DNA of 64,000 bases from an uncultured Pelagibacteraceae bacterium (lineage in GTDB: Bacteria; Pseudomonadota; Alphaproteobacteria; Pelagibacterales; Pelagibacteraceae): the NCBI GenBank assembly GCA_902567235.1, contig CACFLX010000001.1:1-64000 (forward strand). The letters run 5' to 3'. Position 1 is the stretch's first letter, and each line of letters opens with the position of its first letter. Both the position numbers and the translations under genes were made by a program. The notes under the pieces were generated by a model that was not told the origin of the DNA, did no database searches, and was given only the letters and a program-made list of their open reading frames with translations. This document shows positions 9,310 through 18,994 of this stretch, piece after piece.

Positions 9310-11085
9310 ATGTTAAGTTTAATAAAAAGACACGTATTTATAATTACAGTATTTATTTTTACTTTAATTGTATCATTTATAACTTTTTTAACATTTATTG
9401 GGAAAAATTTTATTTTAGTTGATGATACAAATTTGGATTACTTATTATTTTTAAATATTGCATTATTAGTATTTTTTTTTGTAATAATATTCAGAGAAAT
9501 TTTAAACTCTATTAAAAGCAATATAAATGTAAGAGGTACAGTAGCAAATAGAAAATATATTGTTTTTTTTTCATTATTCACACTTATACCATCATTATTA
9601 ATTTCTATCTTTTCTTTATTTATTTTTTCATTTGCTCTAGAAAAATATTTTGATAGCAAGATTACTTTAGCAGTTAATAATTCTTATGAGCTAGCAAAAA
9701 ATTATATAGACGAAAAAAGAAATAAGGTTGAGTCAGATATTATTTTAGTTTCATATGATTTAAATAAAAATATTAATATTTTTAAAAATAACCTTAATTT
9801 ATTACAAAATTTCTTAAATACCCAAAGGTTGTTAAGAGGTTTAGACCAAATTCATATTATTAACAGTGACAGAAAGGTTTTATTCTCTTCAACAGAAACA
9901 GGATATCTACAAGTCGAGGAGAGGGCCATTAATATGGTTCTAAATGACTACAAACCATTAAAAATAATAAATGCTTATGAAAATAAATCTGCAGCTTTAA
10001 TAAAAATACAATCTATGAATAATGCTTTTTTATATGTGGTTAAATTTCTAGATGAGGATATATCAAATTATTTAAAAGAGTCTGAAGAGGCAATAAACTT
10101 TTATTATACTGTTGAGGACCAAAGAACAGGTATAAAATTTAGTTTTGCTCTAATTTATATTATAATAGTTACACTATTATTATTTTTATCAATAACTATC
10201 GCAATAAGATTTTCTTCACGATTTTTTGTGTCTATTAATAATTTAATTTCTGCATCAAAAGATATTGGTGAAGGTAATTTGAGTACAAAAGTTCCTGAAA
10301 TAGTTGCTGATAAAGAGATAGAACTATTAAATAAAAATTTTAACTCAATGATTGATCGATTAAAATCCCAACAAGAAAAATTACTTATTTCAGAAAGACA
10401 TGAAGCATGGGAACATGTTGCAAGAAAACTAGCTCATGAAATAAAAAATCCTTTAACACCTATTCAGCTAACTATAGATAACTTAAAATCTAAATATGAA
10501 AAATTTATAGATTTATCCGAAAAAGAAAGATATAGAAAAAATTTAACGACTATTTTATCTCAAATTAAGCAAATAGAAAATTTAGTAAATGAATTTTCAG
10601 AATTTGCGAGAATGCCAAAACCATTGTTTAGAGAAAATAATTTAGTAGAACTTATTAATACAAATGTCGATTTATTAAAAAAAACTGATAATGCAATAAA
10701 TATTAATTTAGAATATTCTAAAGACGATAATTTAAATTTAAATTGTGATTATGAACAGATAAGTAGAACCATTTTTAATTTAATTAAAAATTCTATAGAA
10801 AGTATTCAGGAAAAAGCACAAAATATAGGCAATTTTGATAAAAAAATTAATATAGAAATAAAAAGAATTAACCATTATATAGCAATAGATATATTTGATA
10901 ATGGTATTGGATTTACTAACAGTACTAAAAAGGAACTTATAAAACCATATTACACAACTAAAAAAAAAGGATCAGGTTTAGGTTTATCTATAGTAAACAA
11001 AATAATTAATGATCATAATGGTAGCATAGAATTTAATTCAGATTCAAATGGAACTAATATTAAAATAAATTTACCAATAAAATAA
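9310..11085 (+). CDS. ntrY: NtrY-like sensor histidine kinase
   Basis: Membrane kinase of the NtrY/NtrX pair, linked in alphaproteobacteria to nitrogen, redox and envelope responses. Three hydrophobic segments lie near residues 9-31, 44-63 and 84-110, followed by a periplasmic sensing region, a fourth helix at about 277-300, a HAMP segment (SASKDIGEGNLSTKVPE), and the dimerisation helix with His376 in KLAHEIKNPLTPIQLT. The ATPase domain shows NLIKNSIESI (N box), DIFDNGIGF (G1) and GSGLGLSIV (G2). Length of 591 is slightly short for the family. Only 2 bp separate it from ntrX. The signal it senses cannot be read from the sequence. Confidence 0.92.
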   Translation: MLSLIKRHVFIITVFIFTLIVSFITFLTFIGKNFILVDDTNLDYLLFLNIALLVFFFVIIFREILNSIKSNINVRGTVANRKYIVFFSLFTLIPSLLISIFSLFIFSFALEKYFDSKITLAVNNSYELAKNYIDEKRNKVESDIILVSYDLNKNINIFKNNLNLLQNFLNTQRLLRGLDQIHIINSDRKVLFSSTETGYLQVEERAINMVLNDYKPLKIINAYENKSAALIKIQSMNNAFLYVVKFLDEDISNYLKESEEAINFYYTVEDQRTGIKFSFALIYIIIVTLLLFLSITIAIRFSSRFFVSINNLISASKDIGEGNLSTKVPEIVADKEIELLNKNFNSMIDRLKSQQEKLLISERHEAWEHVARKLAHEIKNPLTPIQLTIDNLKSKYEKFIDLSEKERYRKNLTTILSQIKQIENLVNEFSEFARMPKPLFRENNLVELINTNVDLLKKTDNAININLEYSKDDNLNLNCDYEQISRTIFNLIKNSIESIQEKAQNIGNFDKKINIEIKRINHYIAIDIFDNGIGFTNSTKKELIKPYYTTKKKGSGLGLSIVNKIINDHNGSIEFNSDSNGTNIKINLPIK

Positions 11086-11087
11086 TA

Positions 11088-12443
11088 ATGTCTGCAGAAA
11101 TATTAATAATTGATGATAACTCCGATATAAGAGAAATTTTAAATGATCTAATAATTGAAGCTGGATATTCGACAAGACTAGCTGCAAACTACAATCAAGC
11201 ATTAACAGAGATAGACAAAAAACTTCCAGATGTAGCAATAATTGATGTTAAATTAGATAAAGGTGATAATGATGGTATAGAACTTTTGAATCACATTAAA
11301 AATAAAAACAAAAATATTCCTGTAATAATTATTTCTGGTCATGCAAATATAGAGATGGCTGTAAAATCTTTAAAATCTGGAGCTTTTGAATTTATTCAAA
11401 AACCTTTTGATAAAAATAGATTATTAAATTTTATTAAAAGAGCTATTGAAAATTTAAATCTTAAAATAGAAAATGAAATTTTAGAAAACAAAATATTTCA
11501 CACATTTGATCTAATTGGAAAAAGTCATAATATTATTTCTATTAAGGATCAGATTGAAAAAGTTTCAGAGTCGGAAAGTAGAGTATTTATTTCAGGCCCC
11601 ACAGGATCTGGTAAAGAGTTAATTTCAAGAAAAATTTATAAAAAATCAAAAAGAAGAGATAAACCCTTTGTTATATTAAATGGTGCTCTACTAGATTCAG
11701 AAAAATATGAACTTGAATTACTTGGAGAAGAAAGAAAAGACGGTTCAATTTCTTATGGTGCTCTTGAAAAAGCCAGTGAAGGAATTTTATTAATTGACGA
11801 AGTTACCGATATTCCTTTAGATACTCAATCAAAAATTTTAAGAATTTTAATTGATCAAAAATTCAAAAGAATAAATGGATCTCATGATATCAAAGTTGAT
11901 GTAAGAATTTTTTCATCTACTAGCAAGGATATAAAAAAAGAAATTAAAGATGGAAATTTTAGAGAAGATTTGTTTCACAGATTAAATGTATTTAATATAA
12001 ATATAGATCCACTTAGTAAACGTATTGAAGATATTCCACTATTAGTAGAGTATTTTTTAGAAAACATTTGCAATAATTACAATATCAAGCCTTTCAAATT
12101 ACAAGATAACAACTATTTATTAAACTACAGCTGGCCTGGAAATGTTAGGGAATTAAGAAATTTAATTGAGAGAGTTACTATTCTTTCACAAGGTAAAGAC
12201 GATAATAGTGTTCTTAATATAATTAAAGAATCATTATCTCAAAGCGAAAGTGAAAAATTTTCTATTAGTGAAACACTTGATTATCCTTTAAGAGAAGCAA
12301 GAGAAAATTTTGAAAAAGAGTATTTAGTGACACAACTTAAGAAATTTTCAGGTAATATATCAAAAACTGCACGTTTTGTAGGAATGGAGAGATCTGCATT
12401 GCATAGAAAACTGAAGCTTCTGGGAGTTAAAGATTTTAATTAA
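11088..12443 (+). CDS. ntrX: NtrX-like response regulator lacking the sigma-54 contact motif
   Basis: Three parts are visible: a receiver domain with phospho-acceptor Asp53 (IIDVKLD), an AAA+ domain with Walker A GPTGSGKE and Walker B GILLIDEVTD, and a Fis-type C-terminal helix-turn-helix (ISKTARFVGMERSALHRKL). Where sigma-54 activators carry the GAFTGA loop, this protein has LLGEERKDGSISYGALEKAS (around residues 209-228), so the loop that remodels sigma-54 polymerase is absent. NtrX proteins acting with the housekeeping sigma are known in alphaproteobacteria, and SAR11 genomes are known to have very few sigma factors. Regulation here is therefore probably sigma-70 based. It shares one base with trkA. 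Confidence 0.93.
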   Translation: MSAEILIIDDNSDIREILNDLIIEAGYSTRLAANYNQALTEIDKKLPDVAIIDVKLDKGDNDGIELLNHIKNKNKNIPVIIISGHANIEMAVKSLKSGAFEFIQKPFDKNRLLNFIKRAIENLNLKIENEILENKIFHTFDLIGKSHNIISIKDQIEKVSESESRVFISGPTGSGKELISRKIYKKSKRRDKPFVILNGALLDSEKYELELLGEERKDGSISYGALEKASEGILLIDEVTDIPLDTQSKILRILIDQKFKRINGSHDIKVDVRIFSSTSKDIKKEIKDGNFREDLFHRLNVFNINIDPLSKRIEDIPLLVEYFLENICNNYNIKPFKLQDNNYLLNYSWPGNVRELRNLIERVTILSQGKDDNSVLNIIKESLSQSESEKFSISETLDYPLREARENFEKEYLVTQLKKFSGNISKTARFVGMERSALHRKLKLLGVKDFN

Positions 12444-13816
12444 TGAACATAATTATCTGTGGAGCTGGTAGGGTAGGATTTACAATAGCTAAGCTGCTAA
12501 CTGAACAAAATCATTCCGTCACCGTTATTGATCAATCAAGCGAAGACATACAAAAAATTAACGAAACTTTAGATGTAAAAGCAATAGTTGGTAAAGCTAC
12601 TTATCCTTCGATATTGGAAAAAGCAGATGCTTCAGATGCAGATATGATTATAGCGGTAACAAGAAATGATGAAATTAATATGCTCATTTGTCAAATAGCT
12701 TTTACAGCATTCAAAATACCAAAAAAAATTGCTAGAATAAGATCTCAAAATTACTTGGATCCTAAATTTTCTAAGTTATATAATAAAGAAAATTTACCTA
12801 TTGATGTTATAATTTCACCTGAAATAGAAATAGCTAAATCTATACTACGTAAATTAGAATCCCCAGGAGCGTTAGACAATATTCCTTTTGCTGATAATAA
12901 AATTAAACTTTTAGAAATTTTTATTGATGAAACATGTCCAATATCAGAAATTAAACTTAATGAGTTAACAAAAAAATTTCCTAAATTAAACGCAAATATA
13001 CTTGGCGTTATAAGAGATGAAAAATTTATTTTTCTAAAAAAAAATGATGTAATTAAAAAAAATGATAAAGCTTATGTAATAATAAATTCTCTACAAATTA
13101 AAGAAACTTTATCAGCATTTGGACATAATGAAAAAATTTCAAATAAAATATTAATTATTGGTGGTGGAAATATTGGTCTCAACCTTGCAAAAAATATTGA
13201 AAAAAGCTTTGAAGACGCAAGATTAAAAATTATTGAAAAAGATAAAAAAAGAGCTGAATTTATTGCAAATGAACTTAATAATACAATAGTTATCAATGGT
13301 AATGGTTTAGATGAGGATATTTTATCTGAAGTTAATCTTGAGGATGTTGAAACAGTAATAGCTTTAACAAACGATGATGAAGATAATTTAATGTTAAGTG
13401 TCCTCATCGAAAAGTTTTCTAAAAATAAAAAAACAATGGCTTTAATAAATAAACCAAATTATTCTATATTAAAATCTTCGCTTAAAATTGATGATCTAAT
13501 TGATCCTAGAATGACAACTGTTTCAAGTATATTAAAACATGTTCATAAAGGTACAATAGAAACAGCTTACTCAATATTAAACGGTGACTATGAAGTAATT
13601 GAAGCTGACATTATAGAAACATCTGAATTGATTAATAAAGAATTAAAAAATTGTGAATTACCAGATGAAATTAGAATTGGAGCAGTTCTTAGAAAAAATG
13701 AAATTATAATTCCAAGATCAGATTTTATATTTAAAAAAGAAGATACAGTAGTTTTTTTAACTAAGAAAGATCAATTGCCTTTAGTAGAGAGCATGTTTAG
13801 ATTGAGTCCAGTATAA
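12443..13816 (+). CDS. trkA: Trk potassium uptake NAD-binding protein TrkA
   Basis: Peripheral regulatory subunit of the Trk potassium importer. The 457 residues are two tandem RCK units, each a Rossmann fold followed by a TrkA-C domain. The first begins MNIIICGAGRVGFTIAKLL and the second ILIIGGGNIGLNLAKNIE at about residue 234. TrkA-C segments are visible near 170-220 and at the C-terminus (IRIGAVLRKNEIIIPRSD). NAD(H)/ATP binding to the RCK fold gates TrkH in studied homologues. It follows ntrX by a one-base overlap and trkH follows 5 bp later, an order common in alphaproteobacteria. Confidence 0.95.
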   Translation: MNIIICGAGRVGFTIAKLLTEQNHSVTVIDQSSEDIQKINETLDVKAIVGKATYPSILEKADASDADMIIAVTRNDEINMLICQIAFTAFKIPKKIARIRSQNYLDPKFSKLYNKENLPIDVIISPEIEIAKSILRKLESPGALDNIPFADNKIKLLEIFIDETCPISEIKLNELTKKFPKLNANILGVIRDEKFIFLKKNDVIKKNDKAYVIINSLQIKETLSAFGHNEKISNKILIIGGGNIGLNLAKNIEKSFEDARLKIIEKDKKRAEFIANELNNTIVINGNGLDEDILSEVNLEDVETVIALTNDDEDNLMLSVLIEKFSKNKKTMALINKPNYSILKSSLKIDDLIDPRMTTVSSILKHVHKGTIETAYSILNGDYEVIEADIIETSELINKELKNCELPDEIRIGAVLRKNEIIIPRSDFIFKKEDTVVFLTKKDQLPLVESMFRLSPV

Positions 13817-13821
13817 ACATT

Positions 13822-15228
13822 ATGAATAGATTTATCCTAAATTATTTAGGAGTTTTTTTTCTTCTGCTATCCATACTATCGTTCTTCAATATTATTTATT
13901 CTTATTATTTCAATTTATATTTGAATATAGATGCTTATTTTTATACGTTTTTAATTTCATCAATTATTGGAGGCACTTCATTTTTTAAAAAAGAAAATGA
14001 TCTTAGAATTAACATTTATTCAAAGATTTTTGTAGTAATCCTTGGTTATTTTTTAATACCACTAATTATTTCTATTCCATATTATTTAAGTATTTATAAT
14101 TTATCTTTCCTAAATTGCTACTTTGAATCAATTTCTGGATTTACGTCTACTGGCTTTACAGTATTTGAAAACATAAAACATCTTGATGAAAGTTTAATTC
14201 TGTGGCGATCTACTTCTCAATGGATAGGTGGTATTTATTTTTTATTCGCTATTTTACTTTTGATTGATATTTCAGATGATAGTTTAAAAAAATCTTTAAC
14301 TAATTTTATATCTTTCAATTATACTGAAATATTTAAACAATCTTTCAAAATTTTTATATTATATTCTATCCTAACTATTTTTTTATTTGTTTTTTTAAAG
14401 TTGATAAATCTAAGAACATTTGACTCTTTCAATATAGCAATGACTATAATTTCATCAGGTGGTTTTTTACCAGTCAATAATATTGAAAGTATTGTTAACA
14501 CAAATTTAAAAGAGATAGTTTTTTCTATTTTAATGCTTTTTTCATATTTTAGTTTATTTTTGTTTTATAATATTCTTTTTTTAAAAAACAAAAGCCTTAA
14601 TTTTTTTGCTGAAGACATTTATTTGTTTATTTATTTTTTAATTTTGTTAGTTATTTTTTTTGTTTTTTTTAATTCTGATTATAATTTTTCGTCAATACTT
14701 TTTTCCCTAACTAGCAGTATGTCTAATATTGGAATTTCATTTAATAATTCACATTCTAATTTGTGGTTTTTATTTTTAATAATAGTAATTATTGGTGGAT
14801 CATTCTTTTCTACAAGCTCTGGTATAAGGCTTATTAAAATATATTCATTAATTAAATATTCATTAAATGAAATTCTTTCTTATTCAAAACCAAATAATAT
14901 TTTTGCTAATAAATTTCATTTTGTTAATTTAAACATTGAACAAAAAGATATTAATAAATATTTTTTATCAATTTTAATATTTATGATTTCATTGCTTGTA
15001 ATCTCGTCACTTCTTTCAATTTTTGGAACAAGCTTTGAAAATTCTTTTAAACTTGGAATATTAACTCTAATGAATACTGTTAATTCAGCAATGTATGGAC
15101 TTAATAGTTTTGATTTTTCTGAATTAAATTCTTATTCAAAAGTCATTATGATGATATTTATGATTGTAGGAAGAGTTGAATTGTTAACAATATTGATTAT
15201 TGCTAAAAAATTTCTTTTTAAAAATTAA
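13822..15228 (+). CDS. trkH: Trk potassium transporter membrane subunit TrkH
   Basis: Potassium-translocating membrane subunit. The 468 residues contain about ten hydrophobic helices and four degenerate pore-loop repeats. The repeats read as SISGFTSTGFT, ISSGGFLPV, SSMSNIGIS and NTVNSAMYGL, each contributing the glycine-centred selectivity positions of the TrkH/KtrB fold. The C-terminal IVGRVELLTILI is also a TrkH hallmark. Together with trkA it forms a complete two-component importer. It ends 26 bp before tRNA-Arg, with no clear terminator in between. Confidence 0.93.
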   Translation: MNRFILNYLGVFFLLLSILSFFNIIYSYYFNLYLNIDAYFYTFLISSIIGGTSFFKKENDLRINIYSKIFVVILGYFLIPLIISIPYYLSIYNLSFLNCYFESISGFTSTGFTVFENIKHLDESLILWRSTSQWIGGIYFLFAILLLIDISDDSLKKSLTNFISFNYTEIFKQSFKIFILYSILTIFLFVFLKLINLRTFDSFNIAMTIISSGGFLPVNNIESIVNTNLKEIVFSILMLFSYFSLFLFYNILFLKNKSLNFFAEDIYLFIYFLILLVIFFVFFNSDYNFSSILFSLTSSMSNIGISFNNSHSNLWFLFLIIVIIGGSFFSTSSGIRLIKIYSLIKYSLNEILSYSKPNNIFANKFHFVNLNIEQKDINKYFLSILIFMISLLVISSLLSIFGTSFENSFKLGILTLMNTVNSAMYGLNSFDFSELNSYSKVIMMIFMIVGRVELLTILIIAKKFLFKN

Positions 15229-15254
15229 ATTTATATTATATAACATCATTCAAT

Positions 15255-15331
15255 GCGCCCTTAGCTCAGCTGGATAGAGCAACGGTTTTCTAAACCGTGG
15301 GTCGGAGGTTCGAATCCTTCAGGGCGCGCCA
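15255..15331 (+). tRNA. tRNA-Arg (anticodon TCT)
   Basis: A 77-base cloverleaf with the CCA end encoded. The acceptor strands GCGCCCT and AGGGCGC pair fully. The D arm is GCTCAGCTGGATAGAGC, the anticodon arm is ACGGT-TTTCTAA-ACCGT with TCT at the anticodon, and the T arm contains TTCGAAT. It would read AGA and AGG arginine codons; AGA is by far the most used arginine codon in this AT-rich window. Confidence 0.97.
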
Positions 15332-15371
15332 TTTTTACCTATCTATTAAGCTTTTTTTAATATTGATGATA

Positions 15372-15447
15372 CCTCTTGTTTCTGCTTTACTTATATTAAT
15401 TCAAATTCAATTTTGAATTATTTGTTAACAAATAAATAAACAAGAGG
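15372..15447 (+). promoter_or_regulatory. Folded leader of aapJ that can mask its ribosome binding site
   Basis: CCTCTTGTTT at 15372-15381 is the exact reverse complement of AAACAAGAGG at 15438-15447, and the right arm contains the aapJ Shine-Dalgarno (AAGAGG, 8 bases before the ATG). Inside this 10-bp outer stem lie a 9-bp hairpin (TAATTCAAA at 15397-15405 with TTTGAATTA at 15412-15420) and a perfect 14-base palindrome ATTTGTTAACAAAT at 15420-15433. A TAATAT at 15358-15363 could be the -10 element, placing the transcript start close to the left arm. The pairing is seen directly; a riboswitch-like or protein-bound role is inference. The palindrome could instead be a DNA operator. Confidence 0.5.
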
Positions 15448-15455
15448 AATAAATA

Positions 15456-16496
15456 ATGTTTAAATTAATAAAACAATTGACTTCTTTAGCTGCAGTAGTT
15501 GCTATGTTGTTTGCTTTTACAACAGAATCTATGGCTGCTAAGAAATCAAAAACACTTAAAAACACTCAGAAAAAAGGTTTTGTAAGATGTGGTGTTTCTC
15601 AAGGTCTACCAGGATTTTCTAATGCTGATGCAGCAGGAAATTGGACTGGTGTTGACGTTGATGTATGTAGAGCAGTAGCTGCTGCAGTGCTAGGTGATGC
15701 GAACAAAGTTAAGTTCACTCCACTAAGTGCTAAAGAAAGATTTACAGCTCTAACTTCTGGTGAGATTGATATCTTATCAAGAAACACGACTTGGACACTT
15801 TCTAGAGATGCTGACATTGGTCTTACTTTCGTTGGAGTAAACTTTTACGATGGTCAAGGTTTTATGGTTAGAAAAAACTCAGGATATACATCTGTGAATG
15901 ATTTCAAAGATGGAATTTCTGCATGTACTAACCTAGGAACAACTACTGAGCTTAATATGAGAGACTTCTTTAATTCAAAAGGAATTTCTTATGAGCCAGT
16001 AACTTTCGAAAAAGCTGACGAAGTTGTTGCAGCATATGATGCTGGAAGATGTGATACTTACACAACTGACAAATCTGGATTAGCGGCTCAAAGAATTAAA
16101 TTGAGTGCTCCAGATGATCATATAGTTTTACCTGAAACGATATCAAAAGAACCTTTAGGTCCTGTTGTTCGTCAAGGTGATTCAGTATGGGAAGACATCG
16201 TAAGATGGTCTTTAAACGTTATGATCGAAGCTGAAGAATACGGTGTAACATCAGCAAATGCAGATTCTATGAAAACTTCTGACAATCCAGCTGTTAAGAG
16301 ATTAGTTGGTGCAGAAGGTGAATTAGGTGCAGCATTTGGTCTAGATAATGACTGGAGTTTAAGAATTATTAAACAAGTTGGTAACTATGGTGAAAGTTAT
16401 AAGAGAAATATAGCAGACACTGGTATTTTGCCTGATAGAGGTCCGAACGAATTATGGACAAAAGGCGGAATTCTTTACGTACCACCTGCAAGATAA
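15456..16496 (+). CDS. aapJ: General L-amino acid ABC transporter, periplasmic binding protein AapJ
   Basis: Solute-binding protein of the AapJQMP (also called Yhd/Bzt) importer for many L-amino acids. A signal peptide (MFKLIKQLTSLAAVVAMLFA...) ends near residue 28 at SMAA. The mature protein is a family 3 binding protein: FVRCGVSQGLPGFSNADAAG, WTGVDVDVCRAVAAA, LSAKERFTALTSGEIDIL, RNTTWTLSRD and a WSLNVMIEAEEYGVT helix. The length of 346 is normal. Its base composition is less AT-extreme than its neighbours, as expected for an abundant periplasmic protein. A terminator follows directly, so binding protein can be made in excess over the permeases. The leader upstream can hide the ribosome binding site. 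Confidence 0.96.
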   Translation: MFKLIKQLTSLAAVVAMLFAFTTESMAAKKSKTLKNTQKKGFVRCGVSQGLPGFSNADAAGNWTGVDVDVCRAVAAAVLGDANKVKFTPLSAKERFTALTSGEIDILSRNTTWTLSRDADIGLTFVGVNFYDGQGFMVRKNSGYTSVNDFKDGISACTNLGTTTELNMRDFFNSKGISYEPVTFEKADEVVAAYDAGRCDTYTTDKSGLAAQRIKLSAPDDHIVLPETISKEPLGPVVRQGDSVWEDIVRWSLNVMIEAEEYGVTSANADSMKTSDNPAVKRLVGAEGELGAAFGLDNDWSLRIIKQVGNYGESYKRNIADTGILPDRGPNELWTKGGILYVPPAR

Positions 16497-16515
16497 TTTT
16501 TATCTAATAATCTTT

Positions 16516-16547
16516 AAAAAGGGCTAGATTTTTCTAGCCCTTTTTTT
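16516..16547 (+). terminator. Rho-independent terminator after aapJ
   Basis: An 8-bp stem GGGCTAGA/TCTAGCCC (16521-16528 and 16533-16540) with a TTTT loop, preceded by AAAAA and followed by seven T. It lies 20 bases after the aapJ stop and 23 bases before aapQ. Partial read-through would give less permease than binding protein. Confidence 0.93.
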
Positions 16548-16569
16548 ATAGTATTTCATTTTTTAATTT

Positions 16570-17721
16570 ATGAATTTTAAGCTAAACAAAATAATTCCAC
16601 AATTAGTAACATTATTAGCTGTAATTTTAGTTTTTGGATTTTTAACCTATAACGCCCAAGTTAATATGGATAATAGAGGGATTGAGTTTGGTTTTGGTTT
16701 TTTATCTCAAGAATCTTCTTTTGATGTTCAATTTTCATTAATTGATTATGATGGATCACATTCTTACGCAAGAGCGTATTTAGTTGGATTATTAAATACT
16801 CTTTTAGTTGCTTTTATTGGAATTATATTATCAACAATTCTAGGTATAATAGTTGGAATAGCACGTCTTTCACCAAATTATTTAATTGAAAGAACAGCAG
16901 CATTTTATGTAGAATTTTTTAGAAATGTTCCTTTACTATTGCAGATATTTTTTTGGTACTTTGCAGCACTTAGAGCATTACCTTTACCACAAGATACTGA
17001 ACCAATGTTTGGAGTTTTTTTCTTAACAATTAAAGGTTTATTTGTTCCTAGATTTGTTTGGGAAAATCTAGATATATTTTTTTATTCAATAATTGCTGCA
17101 ATAATTTCTATTATAGTAATTAGAAACTATGCCAGAAAGTTACAAGAAAATGAAGGAAAACAACTACCGGTATTTTCTATTTCAGTAGGCTTATTTATAA
17201 TTTTACCATTATTAACTTTTTTAATTGGTGGAGTTTCGTTAAATTTTTCAGTTCCTGTATTGGAACAAATGTCAAATACATCATTTAAATACAAAGGTGG
17301 CCTTGGAATACCTCCCGAGCTTATTGCCCTGACGCTAGCGTTAGGTCTTTATACTGCAACATTTATCGCAGAATGTGTTAGAGCTGGTATTCAAGGGATT
17401 AGCAAGGGCCAAAAAGAAGCCGCAGCATCTATTGGTTTAACTCCCAGACAAATTTTAAAATTAGTTGTTATGCCTCAAGCACTAAGAATTATAATTCCAC
17501 CTACTACAAACCAATATTTAAATTTAACAAAAAACTCTTCTCTTGCTGCAGCTATAGCTTACCCAGATTTAGTTTTAATTTTTGCAGGTACAGCGTTAAT
17601 GCAAACAGGAAGAGCTATTGAAATAGTTTCTATAACTATGTTCACCTATTTGTCAATAAGTTTATCAATTTCAGTTTTAATGAATTGGTACAATAAAAAA
17701 ATAGCGATTAAAGAAAAATAA
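16570..17721 (+). CDS. aapQ: General L-amino acid ABC transporter permease AapQ
   Basis: First membrane subunit of the amino-acid importer. The 383 residues have an N-terminal hydrophobic helix, a periplasmic segment, and the binding-protein-dependent permease core. FFRNVPLLLQIFFWYFA and the cytoplasmic coupling loop GQKEAAASIGLTPRQILKLVVMPQ are visible. This EAA loop docks to the ATPase AapP. The long insertion between the first core helices (about residues 145-240) is usual for AapQ compared with shorter HisQ-type permeases. It shares one base with aapM. Confidence 0.94.
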   Translation: MNFKLNKIIPQLVTLLAVILVFGFLTYNAQVNMDNRGIEFGFGFLSQESSFDVQFSLIDYDGSHSYARAYLVGLLNTLLVAFIGIILSTILGIIVGIARLSPNYLIERTAAFYVEFFRNVPLLLQIFFWYFAALRALPLPQDTEPMFGVFFLTIKGLFVPRFVWENLDIFFYSIIAAIISIIVIRNYARKLQENEGKQLPVFSISVGLFIILPLLTFLIGGVSLNFSVPVLEQMSNTSFKYKGGLGIPPELIALTLALGLYTATFIAECVRAGIQGISKGQKEAAASIGLTPRQILKLVVMPQALRIIIPPTTNQYLNLTKNSSLAAAIAYPDLVLIFAGTALMQTGRAIEIVSITMFTYLSISLSISVLMNWYNKKIAIKEK

Positions 17722-18992
17722 TGAATAAATTAAATTTTTTAAGACCTGATATTGAGAATATAAAAACTTATTTATACTTAGGTATTTTTTTAATTTTTAT
17801 TTCTATTTTAGATGTTTCCTTAAACGCTTTTTTTAATACTAATATTACATCATTTTTACCAAATTTTATTAGTTTCTTATTACCTTTAATTTTAGGAACT
17901 GTAGGCTTACATTTTATTAGAATTGAATTTTCGGGTATTAAAAATTTAGATTTATTAAATAAAAATATTAACACTAATGCATTTAATGCAGTTTTAACTC
18001 TACTAATTATTTTTGCGATTATAAAATCACTTCCAGCATTCCTTAGTTGGTTTTTTATTGATGCAACTATATCGGGAGATACAAAAGAAGCTTGTACTGG
18101 AACAGGAGCTTGTTGGACGTATATAAAAATTTGGTTAAATAGATTTATATACGGAATGTATCCAAATGAACTTCAATGGAGAATTAATATATCATTCATT
18201 GCTTTAATAGCTTTAGCTTTTGTTGGTTTACTTCCTTCTGAAAAAATAAAGAAATTTTTAACTTTATATTATGTTGTTATTTATCCAGTTATAGCATTTA
18301 TATTAATTTACTATTTAATTTCAGGAGGTGCGTTTGGTCTTGTGTGGGTTGAAACAGGCGCCTGGGGAGGTTTGTCATTAACATTTATAGTTTCTTTTTT
18401 CTGCTTAATTTTTTGTTTTCCTGTTGGAATGTTTTTAGCTCTTGGAAGAAGATCTGATTTACCAACTGTTAGATATATTTCAGTTGGTTTTATAGAATTT
18501 TGGAGAGGTGTTCCTCTTATAACAGTTCTATTTATGTCATCTGTTATGTTTCCAATGTTTTTACCAGAAGATTTTTTTATGGATAAGCTTGTAAGAGTAA
18601 TTATTGCTATTTCTTTATTTGAAGCAGCATATGTTGCTGAAGTAATAAGAGGAGGATTACAAGCATTACCACGTGGTCAATATGATGCTGCAAAATCATT
18701 AGGTATGGGATATTGGAAAATGCATATTTTCGTAATTTTACCTCAAGCATTAAAATTAGTTATTCCAGGAATTGCTAATACTTTTTTAGCTTTAGTAAAA
18801 GATACACCGCTAATTTTTGTTGTTGGTTTATTAGAAATAGTAGGAATGTTAAATTTAGCAAAAACTAATCCCAAATGGCTAGGTTATGCAATGGAAGGTT
18901 ATGTTTTTGCAGCAATAATTTTCTGGATTATTTGTTATGCAATGAGTAAATATAGCTACAATTTAGAAATAAAATATAAAACTGATAGATAA
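17721..18992 (+). CDS. aapM: General L-amino acid ABC transporter permease AapM
   Basis: Second membrane subunit of the importer, forming a heterodimer with AapQ. The 423 residues carry several extra N-terminal helices, then the permease core with [20 protein letters not shown] and the EAA loop [24 protein letters not shown]. The segment [20 protein letters not shown] before the core is characteristic of AapM. It starts on the last base of aapQ and ends 2 bases before aapP, so the three membrane and ATPase genes are one translational unit. Confidence 0.94.
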   Translation: MNKLNFLRPDIENIKTYLYLGIFLIFISILDVSLNAFFNTNITSFLPNFISFLLPLILGTVGLHFIRIEFSGIKNLDLLNKNINTNAFNAVLTLLIIFAIIKSLPAFLSWFFIDATISGDTKEACTGTGACWTYIKIWLNRFIYGMYPNELQWRINISFIALIALAFVGLLPSEKIKKFLTLYYVVIYPVIAFILIYYLISGGAFGLVWVETGAWGGLSLTFIVSFFCLIFCFPVGMFLALGRRSDLPTVRYISVGFIEFWRGVPLITVLFMSSVMFPMFLPEDFFMDKLVRVIIAISLFEAAYVAEVIRGGLQALPRGQYDAAKSLGMGYWKMHIFVILPQALKLVIPGIANTFLALVKDTPLIFVVGLLEIVGMLNLAKTNPKWLGYAMEGYVFAAIIFWIICYAMSKYSYNLEIKYKTDR

Positions 18993-18994
18993 AA

